From Hydractinia symbiolongicarpus (Eukaryota > Cnidaria > Hydrozoa > Anthoathecata > Hydractiniidae): a stretch of 64,000 nt of DNA. The notes under the pieces were generated by a model. That model made no database searches. It saw only the letters and a program-made list of their open reading frames with translations, and had not been told where the DNA came from. This document shows, one piece after another, positions 1 through 9,181 of the stretch. The translations under genes and the position numbers were made by a program. The stretch covers positions 3,162,001-3,226,000 of the forward strand of contig NC_079881.1 in NCBI RefSeq assembly GCF_029227915.1, written 5' to 3'. How positions within the stretch are numbered: position 1 is the stretch's first letter; each line of letters begins with the position of its first letter.

Positions 1-21
1 TGAAACTGTCGCTATTTCTAC

Positions 22-31
22 AGCGCGCGCT
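22..31. other. CpG-dense palindrome in each monomer (GC alternation)
   Basis: AGCGCGCGCT is a perfect 10-bp palindrome holding eight bases of strict GC alternation, inside an otherwise AT-rich monomer. The same place in other monomers reads GCGCGATA, CTCGCGATA, GCGTGATA, GTGCGC, GCACGC or GCGCCC. Many of these differ by CG-to-TG or CG-to-CA steps, as expected for decay of methylated CpG. Alternating GC can adopt Z-form DNA; whether it does so here is unknown. Confidence 0.7.
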
Positions 32-91
32 AACGGCTAGGATTGGTCCCACATTAAAAAAATGACTTTTTTATATTAATTCTTAAATAAA

Positions 92-106
92 GCGCTACCA
101 CAGCGC
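92..106. other. Monomer hairpin GCGCT-accac-AGCGC
   Basis: The arms GCGCT (92-96) and AGCGC (102-106) are exact reverse complements around the 5-base loop ACCAC. The hairpin recurs in most monomers; in some subfamilies one arm has changed (GCGGC, GTGCC, GTGCT, GGGCT). The 530-bp inserts lie four bases to its left in the monomer, and one 6-bp deletion near 53959 removes its loop. Confidence 0.7.
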
Positions 107-253
107 CCAGTGTAATCGCTGAGTTTCGGCAATCATGTCAAATTAAGAAGAATGTTATTTCTTGGAGCACAATTTTCTCATTTATCACATTTATCAGGTC
201 ACAGTCCAAAGTTAGTTCAATTAAGTCCCACAGTCAATCGTTTCACTTTTAAA

Positions 254-289
254 AGCGATGCAACCTAGTAATATGAGAAAAATATCGCT
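254..289. other. Monomer dyad AGCGAT / ATCGCT
   Basis: AGCGAT (254-259) and ATCGCT (284-289) are exact reverse complements 24 bases apart and are kept in most monomers. The left arm is lost in copies reading AGCAAT (for example about 21051, 24753 and 29192). The pair could form a cruciform or a two-site protein target; neither is shown. Confidence 0.55.
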
Positions 290-320
290 AAATACATGTT
301 GGTACGAATATGTGACACAA

Positions 321-351
321 CCGTTGAAACTCAAACGGACTGACACCGTTA
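321..351. other. CCGTT-AACGG-CCGTT cluster in each monomer
   Basis: CCGTT (321-325), AACGG (334-338) and CCGTT (346-350) are alternately complementary, so either neighbouring pair can form a 5-bp stem. With TAACGG at 31-36, each monomer holds three matches to the Myb-type recognition word YAACKG (TAACGG at 31-36 on plus; CAACGG at 321-326 and TAACGG at 346-351 on minus). The match is to a general consensus only; no binding protein is implied by sequence alone. Confidence 0.5.
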
Positions 352-1043
352 GAAAGTCAGTGAAATGTAGTTTTTGAAACTGTCGCTATTTCTACAGCGC
401 GCGCTAACGGCTAGGATTGGTCCCACATTAAAAAAATGACTTTTTTATATTAATTCTTAAATAAAGCGCTACCACAGCGCCCAGTGTACTCGCTCAGTTT
501 CGGCAATCATGTCAAATTAAGAAGAATTTTATTTCTTGGAGTCCAATTGTCTCCTTTATCACATTTATCAGGTCACAGTCCAAACTTAGTTCAATTAATT
601 CCCACAGTCAATCGTTTCATTGTTAAAAGCGATGCAACCTAGTAATATCAGAAAAACATCGCTAAATACATGTTGGTACGAATATGTGACCCAGCCGTTG
701 TAACTCAAACGAACTTACACCGTTAGAAATTAATGAAATGTAGTTTTTGAAACTGTCGCTATTTTTTCAGCGCGCGATGACGGCTAGGATAGGTCCCACA
801 GTAAAAAATGACTTTTTTATATTAACTCTTAAATGAAGCGCTACCACAGCGCCCAGTTTAATCGCTGAGTTTCGGCAATCATGTCAAATTAAGAAGAATG
901 TTATTTCTTGGAGTCCAATTGTCTCCTTTATCACATTTATCAGGTCACAGTCCAAGGTTAAGACAATTAAGTCCCACAGTCAATCGTTTCACTGTTAAAA
1001 GCGATGCAACCTGCTAATATCAGATAAATATCGCTAAATACAT

Positions 1044-1067
1044 GTTGGTACGAATATGTGACCCAAC
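1044..1067. other. Monomer dyad GTTGG / CCAAC
   Basis: GTTGG (1044-1048) and CCAAC (1063-1067) are exact reverse complements with a 14-base spacer, in the most conserved part of the monomer. The right arm is broken in subfamilies that read ACACAAC, CCAGC, CTAAC or CGCAAC at this place, so the dyad is a subfamily feature and not a universal one. Confidence 0.45.
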
Positions 1068-2612
1068 TGTTGTAACTGAAGCGGATCGATACCGTTAGAA
1101 AGTCAATGAAATGTAGATTTTGAAACTGTCGTTATTTCTTCAGGGCGTGATAACGGCGAGGATTGGTCCCACAGTAAAGAATAACTTATTAATCGAAACT
1201 TTTAAATGAAGCGCTACCACAGCGCTCAGTGTAATTGCTGAGTTCCGGCAATTATGTCAAATTAAGAAGAAAGTTATTTCTTGGAGTCCAATTTTCTCAT
1301 TTATCACATTTATCAGGTCACAGTCCAAAGTTAGTTCAATTAAGTCCCACAGTCAATCGTTTCACTTTTAAAAGCGATGTAACCTAGTAATATGAGAAAA
1401 ATATCGCTAAATACATGTTGGTACGAATATGTGACACAACCGTTGAAACTCAAACGGACTGACACCGTTAGAAAGTCAGTGAAATGTAGTTTTTGAAACT
1501 GTTGCTATTTCTACAGCGCCCGCTATCGGCTAGGATTGGTCCCACATTAAAAAAATGACTTTTTTATTTTAATTCTTAAATAAAGCGCTACCACAGCGCC
1601 CAGTGTAATCGCTGAGTTTCGGCAATCATGTCAAATTAAGAAGAATGTTATTTCTTGGAGTCCAATTTTCCCATTTATCACATTTATCAGGTCACAGTCC
1701 AAAGTTAGTTCAATTAAGTCCCACTGTCAATCGTTTCACTGTTAAAAGCGATGCAACCTAGCAATATCAGATAAATATCGCTAAATACATGTTGGTACGG
1801 ATATGTGACCTAACCGTTGAAACTCAAACGGAATGACAAGATTAGAAAGTCAATGAAATGTAGTTTTTGAAACTGTCGCTATTTCTTCAGCGCGCGCTAA
1901 CGGCTAGGATTGGTCCCACATTAAAGAAATGATTATTTTATCTTGATTCTTAAATGAAGCGCTACCACAGCGGCCAGTGTAATCGCTGAGTTCCGGCAAT
2001 CACGTCAAGTTAAGAAGAATGTTACTTCTTGTAGTCCAATTGTCTCATTTGTCACATTTATCAGGTCACAGTCCAAAGTTAGTTCAATTAAGTCCCACAG
2101 TCAATCGTTTCATTGTTAAAAGCGATGCAACCTAGTAACATCAAAAATGTCGCTAAATACATGTTGGTACGAATATGTGACCCAACCGTTGAAACTCAAA
2201 CGGACTGACACCGTTAAAAGTCAATGAAATGCAGTTTTTGAAATTGTCGCTATTTCTTCAGCGCGCGCTAACGGCTAGGATTGGTCCCACATTAAAGAAA
2301 TGATTTTTTTATCTTGATTCTTAAATGAAGCGCTACCACAGCGGCCAGTGTAAATGCTGAGTTCCGGCAATCACGTCAAGTTAAGACGAATGTTATTTCT
2401 AGGAGTTCAATTTTCTCATTTATCACATTTATCAGGTCACAGTCCAAAGTTAGTTCAATTAAGTCCCACAGTCAATCGTTTCACTTTTAAAAGCGATGTA
2501 ACCTAGTAATATGAGAAAAATATCGCTAAATACATGTTGGTACGAATATGTGACACAACCGTTGAAACTCAAACGGACTGACACCGTTAGAAAGTCAGTG
2601 AAATGTAGTTTT

Positions 2613-3902
2613 TGAAACTGTTGCTATTTCTACAGCGCCCGCTATCGGCTAGGATTGGTCCCACATTAAAAAAATGACTTTTTTATATTAATTCTTAAAT
2701 AAAGCGCTACCACAGTGCCCAGTGTAATCGCTGAGATTCGGCAATCATGTCAAATTAAGAAGAATGTTATTTCTTGGAGTACAATTTTCTCATTTATCAC
2801 ATTTATCAGGTCACAGTCCAAAGTTAGTTCAATTAAGTCCCACAGTCAATCGTTTCACTTTTAAAAGCGATGCAACCTAGTAATATGAGAAAAATATCGC
2901 TAAATACATGTTGGTACGAATATGTGACACAACCGTTGAAACTCAAACGGACTGACACCGTTAGAAAGTCAGTGAAATGTAGTTTTTGAAACTGTCGCTA
3001 TTTCTACAGCGCGCGCTAACGGCTAGGATTGGTCCCACATTAAAAAAATGACTTTTTTATATTAATTCTTAAATAAAGCGCTACCACAGCGCCCAGTGTA
3101 CTCGCTCAGTTTCGGCAATCATGTCAAATTAAGAAGAATTTTATTTCTTGGAGTCCAATTGTCTCCTTTATCACATTTATCAGGTCACAGTCCAAACTTA
3201 GTTCAATTAATTCCCACAGTCAATCGTTTCATTGTTAAAAGCGATGCAACCTAGTAATATCAGAAAAACATCGCTAAATACATGTTGGTACGAATATGTG
3301 ACCCAGCCGTTGTAACTCAAACGAACTTACACCGTTAGAAATTAATGAAATGTAGTTTTTGAAACTGTCGCTATTTTTTCAGCGCGCGATGACGGCTAGG
3401 ATAGGTCCCACAGTAAAAAATGACTTTTTTATATTAACTCTTAAATGAAGCGCTACCACAGCGCCCAGTTTAATCGCTGAGTTTCGGCAATCATGTCAAA
3501 TTAAGAAGAATGTTATTTCTTGGAGTCCAATTGTCTCCTTTATCACATTTATCAGGTCACAGTCAAAGGTTAAGACAATTAAGTCCCACAGTCAATCGTT
3601 TCACTGTTAAAAGCGATGCAACCTGCTAATATCAGATAAATATCGCTAAATACATGTTGGTACGAATATGTGACCCAACCGTTGTAACTGAAGCGGATTG
3701 ATACCGTTAGAAAGTCAATGAAATGTAGATTTTGAAACTGTCGTTATTTCTTCAGCGCGTGATAACGGCGAGGATTGGTCCCACAGTAAAGAATAACTTA
3801 TTAATCGAAACTTTTAAATGAAGCGCTACCACAGCGCTCAGTGTAATTGCTGAGTTCCGGCAATTATGTCAAATTAAGAAGAAAGTTATTTCTTGGAGTC
3901 CA
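2613..3902 (+). repeat. Higher-order copy A2 (7-monomer offset)
   Basis: Second copy of the 1-1290 block, offset about 2612 bp. Its first monomer instead resembles the unit at 1496, sharing GTTGCTATTTC and CGCCCGCTATCGG, so the left edge is itself a recombination point within about one monomer. The segment around 1390-1680 also pairs with 2505-2795 at about 1115 bp (three monomers), so two exchange lengths overlap here. Confidence 0.8.
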
Positions 3903-4250
3903 ATTTTCCCATTTATCAGGTCACAGTCCAAAGTTAGTTCAATTAAGTGTCACTGTCAATCGTTTCACTGTTAAAAGCGATGCAACCTAGCAATATCAGA
4001 TAAATATCGCTAAATACATGTTGGTACGGATATGTGACCTAACCGTTGAAACTCAAACGGACTGACAAGGTTAGAAAGTCAATGAAATGTAGTTTTTGAA
4101 ACTGTCGCTATTTCTTCAGCGCGCGCTAACGGCTAGGATTGGTCCCACAAATAAAAAAATGATTTTTTTATCTTGATTCTTAAATGAAGCGCTACCACAG
4201 CGGCCAGTGTAATCGCTGAGTTCCGGCAATCACGTCAAGTTAAGAAGAAT
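3903..4250 (+). repeat. Satellite between two higher-order blocks, with a 9-bp slip deletion
   Basis: Ordinary satellite. Near 3911-3918 the usual tandem ATTTATCA pair is reduced to one, a 9-bp loss explained by slippage between 8-bp direct repeats. The unit at about 4150 reads CCCACAAATAAAAAAATG, a private variant shared with 16011-16025. Confidence 0.75.
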
Positions 4251-5363
4251 GTCACTTCTTGGAGTCCAATTGTCTCATTTGTCACATTTATCAGGTCACA
4301 GTCCCAAGTTAGTTCAATTAAGTCCCACAGTCAATCGTTTCATTGTTAAAAGCGATGCCACCTAGTAACATCAAAAATGTCGCTAAATACATGTTGGTAC
4401 GAATATGTGACCCAACCGTTGAAACTCAAACGGACTGACACCGTTAAAAGTCAATGAAATGCAGTTTTTGAAATAGTCGCTATTTCTTCAGCGCGCGCTA
4501 ACGGCTACAATTGGTCCCACATTAAAGAAATGATTTTTTTATCTTGATTCTTAAATGAAGCGCTACCACAGCGGCCAGTGTAAATGCTGAGTTCCGGCAA
4601 TCACGTCAAGTTAAGAAGAAAGTTACTTCTTGGAGTCCAATTGTCTCATTTGTCACATTTATCAGGTCAAAGTCCCAAGTTATTTCAATTAAGTCCCACA
4701 GTCAATCGTTTCATTGTTAAAAGCGATGCAACCTAGTAACATCAAAAATGTCGCTAAATACATGTTGGTACGAATATGTGACCCAACCGTTGAAACTCAA
4801 ACGGACTGACAAGGTTAGAAAGTCAATGAGATGTAGTTTTTGAAACTGTCGCTATTTCTTCAGCGCGCGCTAACGGCTAGGATTGGTCCTACATTAAAGA
4901 AATGATTTTTTTATCTTGATTCTTAAATGAAGCGCAACCATAGCGGCCGGTGTAAATGCTGAGTTCCGGCAATCACGTCAAGTTAAGAAGAATGTTACTT
5001 CTTGGAGTCCAATTGTCTCATTTGTCACATTTATCAGGTCACAGTCCCAAGTTATTTCAATTAAATCCCACAGTCAATCGTTTCATTGTTAAAAGCGATG
5101 CAACCTAGTAACATCAAAAATGTCGCTAAATACATGTTGGTACGAATATGTGACCCAACCGTTGAAACTCAAACGGACTGACACCGTTAAAAAGTCAATG
5201 AAATGCAGTTTTTGAAATTGTGGCTATTTCTTCAGGGCGCGCTAACGGCTAGGATTGGTTCTACAGTAAAAAATGACGTATTAATCTAAATTTTTAAATG
5301 AAGCGCTACCACAGCGCCCAGTGTAATCGCTGAGTTCCGGCAATCACGTCAAGTTAAGAAGAA
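4251..5363 (+). repeat. Trimer copy B1 (1113 bp)
   Basis: Three monomers that reappear directly downstream at 5364-6475, offset about 1113 bp. Rare markers are GTCACTTCTTGG (4251 and 5364) and GGCTACAATTGG (about 4504 and 5617). The shared ends of the copies include GGTTCTACAGTAAAAAATGA at about 5258 and 6371. Confidence 0.85.
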
Positions 5364-6475
5364 TGTCACTTCTTGGAGTCCAATTGTCTCATTTGTCACA
5401 TTTATCAGGTCACAGTCCCAAGTTAGTTCAATTAAGTCCCACAGTCAATCGTTTCATTGTTAAAAGCGATGCCACCTAGTAACACCAAAAATGTCGCTAA
5501 ATACATGTTGGTACGAATATGTGACCCAACCGTTGAAACTCAAACGGACTGACACCGTTAAAAGTCAATGAAATGCAGTTTTTGAAATAGTCGCTATTTC
5601 TTCAGCGCGCGCTAACGGCTACAATTGGTCCCACATTAAAGAAATGATTTTTTTATCTTGATTCTTAAATGAAGCGCTACCACAGCGGCCAGTGTAAATG
5701 CTGAGTTCCGGCAATCACGTCAAGTTAAGAAGAAAGTTACTTCTTGGAGTCCAATTGTCTCATTTGTCACATTTATCAGGTCACAGTCCCAAGTTATTTC
5801 AATTAAGTCCCACAGTCAATCGTTTCATTGTTAAAAGCGATGCAACCTAGTAACATCAAAAATGTCGCTAAATACATGTTGGTACGAATATGTGACCCAA
5901 CCGTTGAAACTCAAACGGACTGACAAGGTTAGAAAGTCAATGAGATGTAGTTTTTGAAACTGTCGCTATTTCTTCAGCGCGCGCTAACGGCTAGGATTGG
6001 TCCCACATTAAAGAAATGATTTTTTTTATCTTGATTCTTAAATGAAGCGCTACCACAGCGGCCAGTGTAAATGCTGAGTTCCGGCAATCACGTCAAGTTA
6101 AGAAGAATGTTACTTCTTGGAGTCCAATTGTCTCATTTGTGACATTTATCAGGTCACAGTCCCAAGTTATTTCAATTAAATCCCACAGTCAATCGTTTCA
6201 TTGTTAAAAGCGATGCAACCTAGTAACATCAAAAATGTCGCTAAATACATGTTGGTACGAATATGTGACCCAACCGTTGAAACTCAAACGGACTGACACC
6301 GTTAAAAAGTCAATGAAATGCAGTTTTTGAAATTGTGGCTATTTCTTCAGTGCGCGATAACGGCTAGGATTGGTTCTACAGTAAAAAATGACGTATTAAT
6401 CTAAATTTTTAAATGAAGCGCTACCACAACGCCCAGTGTAATCGCTGAGTTCCGGCAATCATGTCAATTTTTGAA
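5364..6475 (+). repeat. Trimer copy B2 (about 1112 bp)
   Basis: Direct tandem copy of 4251-5363. It ends near 6475, where the sequence changes to a private form, GTCAATTTTTGAAGAATTG. The block was later copied again as part of the larger 2.39-kb duplication, so the GGCTACAATTGG marker is present a third time at about 8008. Confidence 0.8.
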
Positions 6476-6792
6476 GAATTGTTTTTTCTTGGAGTCCAAT
6501 TTTCTCATTTATCACATTTATCAGGTCAAAGTCCAAAGTTAGTTCAATTAAGTCCCACAGTCAATCGTTTCACTTTTAAAAGCGATGCAACCTAGTAATA
6601 TGAGAAAAATATCGCTAAATACATGTTGGTACGAATATGTGACCTAACCGTTGAAACTCAAACGGACTGACACCGTTAGAAAGTCAGTGAAATGTAGTTT
6701 TTGAAACTGTCACTATTTCTACAGCGCGCGCTAACGGCTAGGATTGGTCCCACATTAAAAAAATGACTTTTTTATATTAATTCTTAAACAAG

Positions 6793-7135
6793 ACGTATGA
6801 TATACGCAAACAACCTCGCGAATAAAGTTTACAAAAAGCTGTCTATCAAATTGAGATTTTTGTTACGAAGTTAGACACGACATATTTTACTATTCAGATA
6901 CGCAATAATATTTGTTACACACTTATTTTTCAAAATTGATTTGTGAGACCTTCCTGAACGGAAAATTCCTCGAACTTTTAATTTTCGATGGTCCGTCTTG
7001 GGTGAACCGACTGACAGGAAAAAGAAAGACCACAAACCCATAAACCCCAAAATTTGCGAAATTCATTAATTCAGTTAATTCTGCCTACATTCACTTTTAA
7101 AAAGTTTGGTGGAAACACCTTTATTTACTAGTTAG
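6793..7135. mobile_element. 343-bp inner segment, possible nested insertion
   Basis: This segment is bounded on both sides by the exact 9-bp word TTAAACAAG (6784-6792 and 7136-7144); the match ends at both edges. A simple reading is that it inserted into a smaller element that began CAAGTGTT and duplicated nine bases. It opens with a small dyad, CGTAT-gat-ATACG (6794-6806), and near its right end has GGTG-gaaa-CACC (7108-7119). I see no terminal inverted repeat, no poly(A) tail and no coding frame. Family unknown. Confidence 0.4.
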
Positions 7136-7139
7136 TTAA

Positions 7140-7160
7140 ACAAGTGTTTTGAACACTTGT
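7140..7160. other. Left hairpin of the small element
   Basis: The arms ACAAGTGTT and AACACTTGT are perfect 9-bp reverse complements around the loop TTG. Together with the right hairpin it forms matching ACAAG...CTTGT ends. The same hairpin is at 9529-9549 in the second copy. Confidence 0.7.
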
Positions 7161-7171
7161 CTTATCTTTTT

Positions 7172-7202
7172 AAAAAAGAAAAAAGAAAAAAAAAGTAAAA
7201 AT
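7172..7202 (+). other. A-rich tract (T-runs on minus strand)
   Basis: Thirty-one bases that are nearly all A with three G and one T on the plus strand. Read on the minus strand it follows the tRNA-like box by about 15-45 bases and holds runs of up to nine T, enough for RNA polymerase III termination. Read on plus it would resemble an A-rich tail. Its role depends on which strand was the element's sense strand. The second copy is at 9561-9591. Confidence 0.5.
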
Positions 7203-7211
7203 AATTACCAA

Positions 7212-7260
7212 GATGAGATTCGAACACGCGACGACTCCCGTGTCAGTGCTCAGAGAGGCA
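7212..7260 (-). pseudogene. tRNA-like relic with Pol III box B
   Basis: On the minus strand GTTCGAATC (7217-7225) fits the T-arm/box B core. Upstream of it is a GAC...GTC pairing that may be the remains of an anticodon stem, with a loop of six instead of seven. The T-stem sides pair poorly (GCGTG against CTCAT) and no box A of the TRGCNNAGY type is clear. It is therefore a decayed tRNA or a tRNA-derived SINE head. The second copy is at 9601-9649. Confidence 0.4.
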
Positions 7261-7297
7261 AAAATTTCCATTCTTGTAGGACACATTTGCGTTTTAA

Positions 7298-7317
7298 TAC
7301 AAGCTCACGAGCTTGTA
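7298..7317. other. Right hairpin of the small element
   Basis: The arms TACAAGCTC and GAGCTTGTA are perfect 9-bp reverse complements around the two bases AC, one base from the point where satellite resumes. The equivalent in the second copy is 9687-9706. A hairpin just inside one end is a known mark of Helitron-type transposons, but the canonical CTRR end is absent. Confidence 0.7.
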
Positions 7318-9181
7318 ATAAAGCGCTACCACAGCGCCCAGTGTAATCGCTGAGTTTCGGCAATCATGTCAAATTAAGAAGAATGTTATTTCTTGGAGTC
7401 GAATTGTCTCATTTGTTACATTTATCAGGTCACAGTCCCAAGTTATTTCAATTAAATCCCACAGTCAATCGTTTCATTGTTAAAAGCGATGCAACCTAGT
7501 AACATCAAAAATGTCGCTAAATACATGTTGGTACGAATATGTGACCCAACCGTTGAAACTCAAACGGACTGACACCGTTAAAAAGTCAATGAAATGCAGT
7601 TTTTGAAATTGTGGCTATTTCTTCAGGGCGCGCTAACGGCTAGGATTGGTTCTACAGTAAAAAATGACGTATTAATCTAAATTTTTAAATGAAGCGCTAC
7701 CACAGCGCCCAGTGTAATCGCTGAGTTCCGGCAATCACGTCAAGTTAAGAAGAATGTCACTTCTTGGAGTCCAATTGTCTCATTTGTCACATTTATCAGG
7801 TCACAGTCCCAAGTTAGTTCAATTAAGTCCCACAGTCAATCGTTTCATTGTTAAAAGCGATGCCACCTAGTAACACCAAAAATGTCGCTAAATACATGTT
7901 GGTACGAATATGTGACCCAACCGTTGAAACTCAAACGGACTGACACCGTTAAAAGTCAATGAAATGCAGTTTTTGAAATAGTCGCTATTTCTTCAGCGCG
8001 CGCTAACGGCTACAATTGGTCCCACATTAAAGAAATGATTTTTTTATCTTGATTCTTAAATGAAGCGCTACCACAGCGGCCAGTGTAAATGCTGAGTTCC
8101 GGCAATCACGTCAAGTTAAGAAGAAAGTTACTTCTTGGAGTCCAATTGTCTCATTTGTCACATTTATCAGGTCACAGTCCCAAGTTATTTCAATTAAGTC
8201 CCACAGTCAATCGTTTCATTGTTAAAAGCGATGCAACCTAGTAACATCAAAAATGTCGCTAAATACATGTTGGTACGAATATGTGACCCAACCGTTGAAA
8301 CTCAAACGGACTGACAAGGTTAGAAAGTCAATGAGATGTAGTTTTTGAAACTGTCGCTATTTCTTCAGCGCGCGCTAACGGCTAGGATTGGTCCCACATT
8401 AAAGAAATGATTTTTTTTATCTTGATTCTTAAATGAAGCGCTACCATAGCGGCCGGTGTAAATGCTGAGTTCCGGCAATCACGTCAAGTTAAGAAGAATG
8501 TTACTTCTTGGAGTCCAATTGTTCATTTGTGACATTTATCAGGTCACAGTCCCAAGTTATTTCAATTAAATCCCACAGTCAATCGTTTCATTGTTAAAAG
8601 CGATGCAACCTAGTAACATCAAAAATGTCGCTAAATACATGTTGGTACGAATATGTGACCCAACCGTTGAAACTCAAACGGACTGACACCGTTAAAAAGT
8701 CAATGAAATGCAGTTTTTGAAATTGTGGCTATTTCTTCAGTGCGCGCTAACGACTAGGATTGGTTCTACAGTAAAAAATGACGTATTAATCTAAATTTTT
8801 AAATGAAGCGCTACCACAACGCCCAGTGTAATCGCTGAGTTCCGGCAATCATGTCAATTTTAAAGAATTGTTTTTTCTTGGAGTCCAATTTTCTCATTTA
8901 TCACATTTATCAGGTCAAAGTCCAAAGTTAGTTCAATTAAGTCCCACAGTCAATCGTTTCACTTTTAAAAGCGATGCAACCTAGTAATATGAGAAAAATA
9001 TCGCTAAATACATGTTGGTACGAATATGTGACCTAACCGTTGAAACTCAAACGGACTGACACCGTTAGAAAGTCAGTGAAATGTAGTTTTTGAAACTGTC
9101 ACTATTTCTACAGCGCGCGCTAACGGCTAGGATTGGTCCCACATTAAAAAAATGACTTTTTTATATTAATTCTTAAACAAG

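Larger units (their letters stand above)
1..374 (+). repeat. Representative satellite monomer
   Basis: This is one full unit in the phase of the window; the next unit begins at 375 with the same words. In order it holds a GC-alternating palindrome (22-31), the word TAACGG (31-36), GTCCCACA (46-53), an A-tract/T-tract pair around TGAC (54-72), a small hairpin (92-106), ATCGCT (115-120), a tandem ATTTATCA pair (180-196), a second GTCCCACA (225-232), a dyad (254-289), and a cluster of CCGTT/AACGG words (321-351). The start is arbitrary, set by the window edge. The length is close to twice a nucleosome repeat, which is common for satellites. Confidence 0.93.
1..1290 (+). repeat. Higher-order copy A1 (7-monomer offset)
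   Basis: This stretch matches 2613-3902 at an offset of about 2612 bp, seven monomers. Shared rare variants mark the pairing: the word GTACTCGCTCAG near 485 and 3097, GGTTAAGACAATTAAG near 955 and 3567, and GTGATAACGGCGAGG near 1147 and 3759. The two copies part near 1290/3902, where 1-1290 continues with TCTCATTTATCACATT and the other copy has a 9-bp deletion. The left limit is set by the window edge. Confidence 0.85.
6789..7318. mobile_element. 530-bp non-satellite insertion, copy 1 (probably composite)
   Basis: The monomer is interrupted exactly between TTCTTAAA and TAAAGCGCTACC; an uninterrupted unit (for example 3067-3082) reads straight through. The 530 bp resemble no part of the satellite. 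The insertion point is between A and T with no obvious target duplication beyond at most AA. Its right end is a hairpin (7298-7317). A 9-bp repeat TTAAACAAG at 6784-6792 and 7136-7144 suggests two nested elements. A minus-strand tRNA-like box B lies at 7217-7225. A 65-codon frame (7149-7346) runs through poly-lysine from the A-rich tract into satellite and is not a gene. It could be a non-canonical Helitron-like or SINE-derived element; neither is established. Confidence 0.85.
7140..7318 (-). mobile_element. ~178-bp element with terminal hairpins and tRNA-like box B
   Basis: If the 343-bp segment is taken out, this remainder would sit directly in the monomer. Both ends are hairpins that open with ACAAG and close with CTTGT: ACAAGTGTT / AACACTTGT around TTG (7140-7160), and TACAAGCTC / GAGCTTGTA around AC (7298-7317). 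Between them on the minus strand is GTTCGAATC, the core of a Pol III box B. An A-rich plus-strand tract (7172-7202) follows, so the minus strand shows T-runs 3' of the box, like a Pol III stop. I could not find a good box A or a foldable cloverleaf, so it is a relic or a SINE-like sequence, not a working tRNA gene. Confidence 0.45.
5015..7405 (+). repeat. 2.39-kb duplication unit, left copy
   Basis: Five monomers plus a 530-bp insertion, repeated at once as 7406-9795 with an offset of 2389-2391 bp. The junction is placed near 7406. There the flank of the first insertion carries the rare word GTCGAATTGTCTC, shared with 9790, and then continues as the sequence found at 5015 (ATTTGT.ACATTTATCAGG, then CCCAAGTTATTTC). 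This is what unequal exchange between misaligned monomers produces. Confidence 0.9.

Noticed and set aside
54-72. Promoter or TATA-like signal in the AT-rich part of the monomer
   Set aside because: A-tract/T-tract with TTATATTAA is expected by composition and there is no gene downstream to support a promoter call.
1-374. CENP-B box in the monomer
   Set aside because: I looked for TTCGNNNNANNCGGG on both strands. The nearest words (around TTTCGGCAATCATG) lack the CGGG side, so no match is claimed.
6784-7139. piggyBac-type insertion with TTAA duplication
   Set aside because: TTAA flanks the segment, but the repeat extends to nine bases and the ends lack the CCC/GGG-type terminal inverted repeats of that family.
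7212-7290. Functional tRNA gene
   Set aside because: Only box B is convincing. Box A, the T-stem and the anticodon arm do not form a normal cloverleaf.
6789-7318. Canonical Helitron
   Set aside because: The A-T insertion site and end hairpin fit, but there is no 5' TC and no 3' CTRR end in either orientation, so only a loose resemblance is stated.
7149-7346. 65-codon plus-strand open frame (also 9538-9735)
   Set aside because: It starts in a hairpin, reads through an A-rich tract as poly-lysine, crosses the tRNA-like segment on the opposite strand, and ends in satellite. It has no recognisable domain and was duplicated only with the surrounding DNA.
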